Below, piece by piece: positions 45,410 to 50,954 of a stretch of DNA of 50,954 nucleotides; position 1 is the first letter of the stretch; each line of letters begins with the position of its first letter. The notes under the pieces were generated by a model that did not search any database, was not told the origin of the DNA, and worked only from the letters and a program-made list of their open reading frames with translations. A program made the position numbers and the translations under genes. Origin of the DNA: Aeriscardovia sp. (lineage in GTDB: Bacteria > Actinomycetota > Actinomycetes > Actinomycetales > Bifidobacteriaceae); assembly GCA_017632855.1 (NCBI GenBank), contig JAGBQM010000024.1, positions 1 through 50,954 on the forward strand. The letters run 5' to 3'.

Positions 45410-45964
45410 ATGGACAAGAGTTTGACTGAGCCGAAAGCCCTCATGGGCAAATCCTTGGATTCCCTTAAAGAAGCCTTCCTTTCAATTCGCACCGGGAGGT
45501 CTAACCCGGCTTTGGTGGAGGGGATCGTGGTTAATTACTACGGGGCTCCCACCCCTCTTAAAAACCTCGCCTCCATCACCGCCCCCGACGCCAGGTCTCT
45601 GGCGATAAGCCCGTTTGACGTATCTCAGGCAAGCGCCGTGGAAAAAGCCCTGAGAGACAGCGACCTCGGAATAAATCCCTCAAGGGACGGAAACGTGATA
45701 AGGGTGGTTTTGCCCGCCCTTACCGAAGAGAGGCGCAAAGAGTACGTGAAAATGGCCAAGAAGAAGGCGGAAGACGCCAAGATCGCGGTAAGAAACATCC
45801 GCCGCAAGGCCCGCGAAGAAGCCGAGGCCGAAACTAAGAACGGAGAGCTGACTGAAGACGAAGAGGAGCAGGTTTTCTCCGATCTGGACAAGCTCACAAA
45901 GAAATTTACCGACGAGATAGATTCCATGGCGGAAGTAAAAGAAAAAGAGATCCTCACCGTCTAA
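45410..45964 (+). CDS. frr: Ribosome recycling factor
   Basis: 184 residues. Splits post-termination ribosomes with EF-G. SIRTGRSNPALVEGIVVNYYGAPTPL is the signature; then PFDVSQASAVEKALRDSDLGINPS and LPALTEERRKEYVKMAKKKAEDAK. ATG 45410 (MDKSLTEPKALM) gives the canonical length; the longer frame from 45368 lacks support. Ribosome site weak. CdsA follows 20 bases later. Confidence 0.97.
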   Translation: MDKSLTEPKALMGKSLDSLKEAFLSIRTGRSNPALVEGIVVNYYGAPTPLKNLASITAPDARSLAISPFDVSQASAVEKALRDSDLGINPSRDGNVIRVVLPALTEERRKEYVKMAKKKAEDAKIAVRNIRRKAREEAEAETKNGELTEDEEEQVFSDLDKLTKKFTDEIDSMAEVKEKEILTV

Positions 45965-45984
45965 TCTAGCTTTCAGAGGTATTT

Positions 45985-46848
45985 ATGACGGGAAGAAAGC
46001 TTGCTACCGCCATAGTGGTCGGATTCGCCTTGGCAGGCATCATAATGGTGTGCCTATTCTTTCTGCCCCCCTTCGGATTTATCTGGTTTATCTATATTTT
46101 CGTAGTTTTGGCCCTGGTGGAGCTTTTCAGGGCCTGCAAGATTATAGGGATCAAGGTGCCCGTAGTCACTACGGCGGTTTGCGCGGCCGTAGTCTTTTGC
46201 TGCACCTATCTTTTCCCGCGCCATATCTGCGCCATGGGGGTCTCTCTTTTTGCGTGCCTTTCCCTTGTGGCGCTGAGGGGGGCTGAAATCACCCCGGAAG
46301 ATTGCGACTTAAACAGGCCCGTGGGGAGGCTTAGAAATTCGTGCGCCTCCCTTTTCATAGCCCTTTACCTTCTCCTGCTCTCTTCTTTCCTCATACTCCC
46401 CCTGGCCTACCACACCTCTAAAATTCCCTACAGCACGGAGCACGGGATGGAATTTATGATAATTTTCCTTCCGGCCTTAAGCGATATAGGGGGGCTTACC
46501 GTGGGGGCGACCCTGGGGAGGCATAAAATGACCCCCCGGCTTTCGCCTAAAAAGTCATACGAGGGGCTGGCGGGAAGCGTAGTTTTCTGCATCATAGGGG
46601 AAATGATATTTTGGATCATCTTCTTCCGCTCCACTTTCGCCCACGACTGGTGGAAAGCCATGATAGTGGGGCTGTGCGGAGCTCTGGCAGGGACTATAGG
46701 AGACCTTTGCGCATCGGTAATCAAGAGGGACGTGGGAATAAAAGACTACGGGAACATCATCAAAGGCCACGGCGGAGTTTTGGACAGGACCGACAGCATC
46801 CTTATGGCGGCCCCCTTCATTTACTTCCTATTGATTCTTTTTTTGTAA
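45985..46848 (+). CDS. cdsA: Phosphatidate cytidylyltransferase (CDP-diglyceride synthase)
   Basis: Integral membrane enzyme making CDP-diacylglycerol for phospholipid synthesis, 287 residues with about eight hydrophobic segments. The C-terminal signature SVIKRDVGIKDYGNIIKGHG and LDRTDSILMAAP matches the CdsA S-x-x-KR-x3-KD-x5-PGHGG-x2-DR-x-D pattern, with the Pro of PGHGG replaced by Lys (KGHGG). Earlier, LSPKKSYEGLAGS is also conserved. AGAGG six bases before ATG. Confidence 0.95.
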   Translation: MTGRKLATAIVVGFALAGIIMVCLFFLPPFGFIWFIYIFVVLALVELFRACKIIGIKVPVVTTAVCAAVVFCCTYLFPRHICAMGVSLFACLSLVALRGAEITPEDCDLNRPVGRLRNSCASLFIALYLLLLSSFLILPLAYHTSKIPYSTEHGMEFMIIFLPALSDIGGLTVGATLGRHKMTPRLSPKKSYEGLAGSVVFCIIGEMIFWIIFFRSTFAHDWWKAMIVGLCGALAGTIGDLCASVIKRDVGIKDYGNIIKGHGGVLDRTDSILMAAPFIYFLLILFL

Positions 46849-46857
46849 GTTACAGTC

Positions 46858-46877
46858 GCGCCTCAAGGCGCCTTTTT
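46858..46877 (+). terminator. Hairpin with T-run between cdsA and lgt
   Basis: GCGCC / GGCGC stem around TCAA followed by five Ts. Short, so it may only attenuate transcription into lgt. Confidence 0.55.
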
Positions 46878-46896
46878 GAAAGGGGAAAACAGCAGA

Positions 46897-47829
46897 ATGC
46901 CGGAGGCTTCCATTCCCTCCCCCACGGTTTCCTACTTTAAGTTGGGACCTCTCACAATCCACTTTTACGCCCTTACGATGCTGTGCGCGATAGTGTTTGC
47001 CGTTTTAATCCTCTCAAGAAGGTGGAAAAGGTGGGGCGGAACTTTCGATCAAGTGCTGGACTTCACCCTCGCGGCGGTGCCCTGCGGGCTGGTGGCGGCC
47101 AGGATTTACAACTGTCTGACGGTACCGTGGGACTACTTTCCCCCTACAGGAAGCCCCATCAATATCTTTAAAGTATGGAACGGGGGCATGGCGATTTTCG
47201 GCTCCCTTATGGGGGGAGCCGTAGGGATAGCGCTGGTAGGGAGGCATAAAAAAATTCCCGCCCTGCTTTTAGCAGATGCAGTATCTCCCGCGCTCCTTGT
47301 AGCCCAGGCCTTCGGAAGGCTGGGAAACTGGTTCAACCAGGAACTTTACGGCCTTCCCACTACCTGGCCCATAGGCCTGAAACTTAACGGCGCAAACGCC
47401 ATAGGAAAGTTTGAAACCTGTTATACGGATTTGCCATGCCCGGATCCGCAGACCCACCTTTTTCAGCCTACTTTCCTTTATTCGATAATCCTCTGCCTTT
47501 CGGGGGCCATACTTTTGACCATTTTTGGAAATCATTTCCAAAAAAAGTTGAAAAGCGGACAGATTTTCTGCCTTTACCTCATGTACTACGGAGTGGGAAG
47601 GGCTGTGATAGAAGAGATCAGGATAAATTCCTCCATCTATTTTTTAGGCCTGAGGATTAACACGTGGGCAGCCATAATCTGCGCGCTTTTGGGAATAGGG
47701 CTTTTTATCTACCTTTCCAAGCGGGGAAAGAGCCGGAAAGAGGACTTGAAGATACTGTCTATCGCCACTGAAAAGGAGAAAGAAAGGGAGAAGGAAGATC
47801 GCGATCGCAAGAAGAAGATTGGAGTATGA
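46897..47829 (+). CDS. lgt: Prolipoprotein diacylglyceryl transferase
   Basis: Transfers diacylglyceryl to the lipobox Cys of prelipoproteins, such as the one encoded at 40769-42085. 310 residues, about seven membrane helices. ARIYNC, IFKVWNGGMAIFGSLMGG, the Lgt signature GRLGNWFNQELYGLPT and YGVGRAVIEEIRI are present. A Gln (FQPTFLYS) stands where actinobacterial family members usually read HPTFLYE. A charged helical tail (ATEKEKEREKEDRDRKKK) ends the protein. ATG 46897 is preferred although AAGGGG is 11 bases away; TTG 46876 falls within the hairpin T-run. Right after it the sequence turns AT-rich. Confidence 0.94.
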   Translation: MPEASIPSPTVSYFKLGPLTIHFYALTMLCAIVFAVLILSRRWKRWGGTFDQVLDFTLAAVPCGLVAARIYNCLTVPWDYFPPTGSPINIFKVWNGGMAIFGSLMGGAVGIALVGRHKKIPALLLADAVSPALLVAQAFGRLGNWFNQELYGLPTTWPIGLKLNGANAIGKFETCYTDLPCPDPQTHLFQPTFLYSIILCLSGAILLTIFGNHFQKKLKSGQIFCLYLMYYGVGRAVIEEIRINSSIYFLGLRINTWAAIICALLGIGLFIYLSKRGKSRKEDLKILSIATEKEKEREKEDRDRKKKIGV

Positions 47830-48242
47830 ACTAACTCGACAAAAAATAGGATTGCACTTTATCATGGAACAATTTTTCTTTTATCCGTCATTTTTAGACG
47901 TTTTAATTCTCCTTAGGTTATATTTTTAAATTGTTTATCTATAAGCCAAATCAGAATTTATTTTATTTTCATAGATTTCTTTATATTTTGTGCGCGTTCA
48001 AAAAGCTCTGCAAAGCGCCTGAAATTTTAAAATCTAAAGACTTCCAAAACACTCGAATAGTGCACTAATCTGGGATAAAAGAACTATTGATAAACCTGCT
48101 TTGAACTGATCATTTAAATCGAACCCAGTTCCCTTTCAATTTTTTAAATGGCTCAAAGAAGGTTATGTATTTTGTTCAACAGGTGAATTTCGTTTACATC
48201 TTAAAAGCGGACATGCCTTAAAACATTCCTTTAATCTTTTGC
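47830..48242. other. AT-rich intergenic segment, no convincing gene
   Basis: Strongly AT-rich compared with the rest of the window. It marks the step from conserved lgt into accessory DNA. On the plus strand a 50-codon open stretch (48111-48262) encoding QFFKWLKEGYVFCSTGEF has no start codon or ribosome site and may be a gene remnant or chance. No tRNA, integrase or terminal repeats seen. Confidence 0.6.
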
Positions 48243-48380
48243 TTATAAAGCATTATAGATAAGCCTGGCAAATACCTGTTGCCTTAATAGGAAATTTGAA
48301 TTTAACTCAGCAATATCGGCTGAGCCCACTGGTGACAATCCGAGTAATGTTGGCAATGTAGTGAACAACTCTTCATCCAT
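48243..48380 (-). CDS. Possible small ORF or severed C-terminus of the unknown protein
   Basis: 45 codons from ATG 48380, protein MDEELFTTLPTLLGLSPVGS...LLRQQVFARLIYNAL. It lies in the same frame as the unknown gene 48408-49178 and nothing but that gene's TAA separates them, so it may be its original C-terminus cut off by a nonsense codon. The ribosome site is weak (AAAGAA). The composition looks protein-like. Confidence 0.4.
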   Translation of the reverse strand: MDEELFTTLPTLLGLSPVGSADIAELNSNFLLRQQVFARLIYNAL

Positions 48381-48407
48381 TTCTTTATTGAGATTTATGC
48401 GGCAAGC

Positions 48408-49178
48408 TTAGGAAAAAGGATGGCAACGGAGCTCTTTTGCCTGTATAGCTAAGTTGTTAAGGCATTCAGAAGTGGAATTTTCCCACACGTAATTGAAGAG
48501 GGCAAAAAGGATGTTGAACATACCGGGAGCAAAGTGTTTATCAGCTCTGTACGCATTATTCTTAGTAACATTCCACACAGCCTCAAGTCCGGCATAGTCG
48601 AGAAGGGCAAAAATATATTCAGATTTTATATATGTTGTTTCTGCAGGGGGGGCTATAAGGTACCATGGATATGACGGAATGATATCGGTAGGGCTTAGTT
48701 GGAAATCATCTAAATAATAGGCGCCCACGGGTGCAGAGTTATAGGGCTTATGACGCTTCATCATAATGGAGCCTTCTGGTATGTTACGCGCTTCCCATGC
48801 CCACCCTTCATTTTCAGACTTGTAAATCTTTTTTCTTTTATTAGATTTCGCATAGCACTGACAGGATTCTAATTTAAAAGTTCCATCGAATTTGAAGGCG
48901 CGGTTAGAAGCTTCGTTGCGGTTAGAAGCTTCGTTATTGAACTGATAGTATACAGTTTCCTTACCATCTTCAGGATTAAAGTCCTTTTCAAAGTCCAATG
49001 GGCTCTCACAACTGGACAACAATAGGCAATTCACCCATTTTGCAAAGCCATCTGGGAGGGGTTTAATAATACGTAAAGCCCTCTTCTTCATTATTTCTAT
49101 CTTGTTCTTCTTGTCTTTCAGACCATCGAATTGGTTCGGATTCTGACATACTTCTTTTATATAGTCTTTATAGTACAT
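48408..49178 (-). CDS. Unknown protein beside the restriction-modification gene
   Basis: 256 residues from ATG 49178 (AAGGAA upstream); a TTG at 49211 would add 11. Not recognised. It has a Lys-rich N-terminal helix region (LKDKKNKIEIMKKRALRIIK), aromatic-rich middle (ENEGWAWEARNIPEG, GAYYLDDFQLSP, PSYPWYLIAPP) and no transmembrane helix or signal. It contains an exact 18-base tandem duplication encoding NEASNR twice. Lower GC than the core genes and location downstream of an MmeI-like gene on the same strand suggest co-acquired accessory DNA, perhaps defence-related; that is association only. The frame continues for 55 codons past its TAA. Confidence 0.6.
   Translation of the reverse strand: MYYKDYIKEVCQNPNQFDGLKDKKNKIEIMKKRALRIIKPLPDGFAKWVNCLLLSSCESPLDFEKDFNPEDGKETVYYQFNNEASNRNEASNRAFKFDGTFKLESCQCYAKSNKRKKIYKSENEGWAWEARNIPEGSIMMKRHKPYNSAPVGAYYLDDFQLSPTDIIPSYPWYLIAPPAETTYIKSEYIFALLDYAGLEAVWNVTKNNAYRADKHFAPGMFNILFALFNYVWENSTSECLNNLAIQAKELRCHPFS
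48900..48935 (-). repeat. 18-bp perfect tandem duplication within the unknown gene
   Basis: GCGGTTAGAAGCTTCGTT occurs twice head to tail (48900-48917, 48918-48935, plus-strand sequence). It is in frame and adds NEASNR to the protein. Confidence 0.95.
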
Positions 49179-49345
49179 AGTTTGTGTTTCCTTCTTGTTT
49201 AAAAGGTACAATGATATAATTTTTAATTTATAGCCTGTATGACACTAATGCATATATGCTTTTAATCTCGAGGTTTCTAATGAGTAATCTACATTGTATG
49301 CCTATGTGATATTTAGACGTTTACAAAGAAGTTTCAAGATTATTT

Positions 49346-49366
49346 AGAAGGCGATTATTGCCTTCT
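49346..49366. other. Hairpin downstream of the MmeI-like gene
   Basis: AGAAGGC (49346-49352), loop GATTATT, GCCTTCT (49360-49366), with a weaker GGATC/GATCC hairpin next to it (from 49368). No T-run, so it is not a clear terminator. The rest of 49179-49420 is AT-rich and holds a GCATATATGC palindrome but no gene. Confidence 0.4.
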
Positions 49367-49420
49367 TGGATCCCTTCCTAGATCCCTATGATTCCAAAAT
49401 TTATGAAAGCAAGAATTGGA

Positions 49421-50954
49421 CTAGCCCTCTTCACTTGCCATTCCTTGATAGGCCTCCAAAAGCGCCTTCTGCCTCTCCTCTTCGCTTTTTAGGGCTTATC
49501 GGAGAACACTGAATCCATTCCTTGTCGAGGGCTTCATGGGCTTTTCTGAGGTCGAGAGGCATATTGCCCGGGTCATAGAGGTAGGCCAGAGAGGAAGAGG
49601 GGTAATTGGCCGTCGCTTCAAATACCTTCCTTCCCCCTTCTATGATGAGGTCTTTTTGGTCCTTGGTGATGGAGGGGAGGGGGAATGTATTCCAGACCAG
49701 GGTATTGGAGAACCTTCTACGCATTTCAAGCCTTATCCTTACAAAGTCCTGCCATGACGTAAACGTGGAAGTCTCTATAACGGAGAAAGCAAAACCATCC
49801 GGGTCGGGCGCGACGTAGAGAGTATTGCTGGCAATCACATCCTTGTCCAAGAAGGCAACAGTGAAGTAGTTTATCTTCTCCGAAAACTGGGCAGGTATGG
49901 CGAGGTAGTTGCAATCGGGCTGTTTCTCGCTCACAGGCAGCCATGCGGGATCATCCTTCCACTGCCCGTTCTTTCTGGCCTCTTTTACGCCTTCAAGAGC
50001 TTTACGCAAAACCGGGCTCTTCTTCCTGTCTTCAGGGGTGGAATCTTTAAGCCATAAGCACCAGCGTTTTCCTCCGTTTATAAGATCGCGCCCGTCCAGA
50101 TATCCCCTTACATATTTTGCGGCTATGAGATCTTCATCGACTATATCTTTCTCTTCTTTGGTCTTTAAAACCAGATTCCCCCCATCTGCAAACTTGTTGC
50201 CGTAGACGCATTTGGGAAGCTCTGATATGGGGCTTGCTTTTCTTGCTCACAAACGCCGTGGGGAGCGCCTCAAGGTTGTTAGGCGTTATGTTGTCTACCT
50301 CAATCACCTCAAATCCGGCTCCGTTTTCCCAGTCAAATTCTTCGTCTTCAACCAGGTCGAAAAGTCTAGGAGTGTCTCCCCCCTCTTGCGTAAAGCCGAT
50401 TATGACTACATACACTGCCGCGTCTTTTCTATGGTCCCAGAGAACGGAGGGCCATGCGAAGGAAATCTTCCAGCCAAGATCGAATATGGGTTTAAAGAGC
50501 CCCTCAACCTGAATCCCCTGAGTAACGGAATTGGTCGAGACGAATGCAAACTTGCCCTCTGAGCCGTTCAGGAATTTGGCTGCCTTGTAGTACCATGCGG
50601 CGCAGTAGTCGAGTTCAGCGCTTGGAAGACCGCCAAACACCTCTTCCATTTCTTTTTTCTGAGTGGATGCTTCTTCTTTGGCTATATGAGCACCTGCAAA
50701 TGGGGGGTTTCCGAAGATGAAGAGGTCCGGGGAAGGAGTTACAAGATCGCTCCAGTCCATAGTCAAGGCGTTTCTGCACACAATCCCTTTGGTCTCATCT
50801 TTGAGCGGGAGGAAGTGGGGTGGAGTGCGAACCGTGTCCTTGAACCATTGGTAGCTCTTTTCCAAAGCCTGTTCCCTGGCAATCTGGAGGGCTGTTCTGG
50901 CCACCATGGCGGCGTAGGGGTTCAATTCAATCCCGTGGAACTGGGAGAGGGAGA
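49421..50954 (-). pseudogene. MmeI-like Type IIL restriction-modification enzyme, frameshifted, 5' end outside
   Basis: The visible part starts with FHGIELNPYAAMVARTALQI, then the adenine-methyltransferase motif FIFGNPPFAGAHI, TNSVTQGIQVEGLF, RWCLWLKDST, the specificity-region end RRRFSNTLVWNTFPLPS and LRKAHEALDKEW. This order is that of MmeI-family enzymes, which join endonuclease, N6-adenine methylase and target recognition in one chain; the endonuclease part lies beyond the window. Two +1 shifts break it: at a G4 run (50229-50232), after which the frame continues as ISELPKCVYGNKF, and at a T5 run (49486-49490), after which it reads KSEEERQKALLEAY and stops at 49421. Both correct by removing one base of a homopolymer, so sequencing error is possible. 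Confidence 0.88.

Noticed and set aside
48111..48262. 50-codon plus-strand open stretch in the AT-rich region
   Set aside because: No start codon or ribosome site, and it overlaps the minus-strand continuation of the unknown gene; kept only as a note.
47830..50954. Genomic island with integrase and attachment sites
   Set aside because: The AT shift and restriction-modification gene fit acquired DNA, but no integrase, transposase, tRNA target or terminal repeat is visible within the window.

Overview
The window looks like the chromosome of a compact, mid-GC actinobacterium, most likely in or near the Bifidobacteriaceae. Actinobacteria-restricted families support this: CrgA, SepH, class E sortase, DUF3073, DUF4193, a DUF3516 helicase, a bacterial SCP2-like protein and the paired ClpP1/ClpP2. 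So do gene orders typical of the group (DUF4193-dut-rel; nadE-small protein-RNase D-tig-clpP1-clpP2; def-rpsB-tsf-pyrH-frr-cdsA). The family-level call is inference. Arginine is mostly AGG/AGA and ATA is common, which is unusual for an actinobacterium.

Layout. 1-3735: end of a urease operon (ureC fragment, then ureE-F-G-D), closed by a strong terminator. 3795-8581: a membrane-anchored DsbA-like protein, an uncharacterised membrane protein and a Ser/Thr kinase on the minus strand; divergently, an orphan MalK/UgpC-type sugar ABC ATPase; then an RlmB-like methyltransferase and trpS. 9847-14438: DUF3073, tgt, HtrA-like protease, FprA-like reductase. 14534-20577: tRNA-Gly(CCC), HD protein, then an envelope/division block (FemAB, two small membrane proteins, SCP2-like protein, CrgA, sortase E) and a sugar transporter. 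20656-30295: phosphodiesterase, SepH, DUF4193, dUTPase, Rel, DUF349 protein, HisRS, AspRS. 30282-40660: DUF3516 helicase, NadE, small conserved protein, RNase D, trigger factor, ClpP1, ClpP2, acyl-CoA ligase. 40769-47829: lipoprotein, tRNA-Asn(GTT), deformylase, S2, EF-Ts, UMP kinase, RRF, CdsA, Lgt. 47830-50954: AT-rich accessory segment with an unknown protein and a twice-frameshifted MmeI-like (Type IIL) restriction-modification gene running off the end.

Most of the window is housekeeping. The least ordinary items are: a putative S2 leader with three CCATGG boxes, one on the rpsB start codon, and an interleaved second helix; two or three genes that seem to start at ATT after a Shine-Dalgarno; an attenuator-like hairpin between ureC and ureE that coincides with a sharp codon-usage change; AT-rich palindromes in divergent promoters; and the decaying restriction-modification locus with an unknown neighbour that itself appears interrupted by a stop codon. 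Convergent genes often overlap by 4-32 bp, so the genome is tightly packed outside the last 3 kb. No CRISPR array, insertion sequence or phage integrase was seen.
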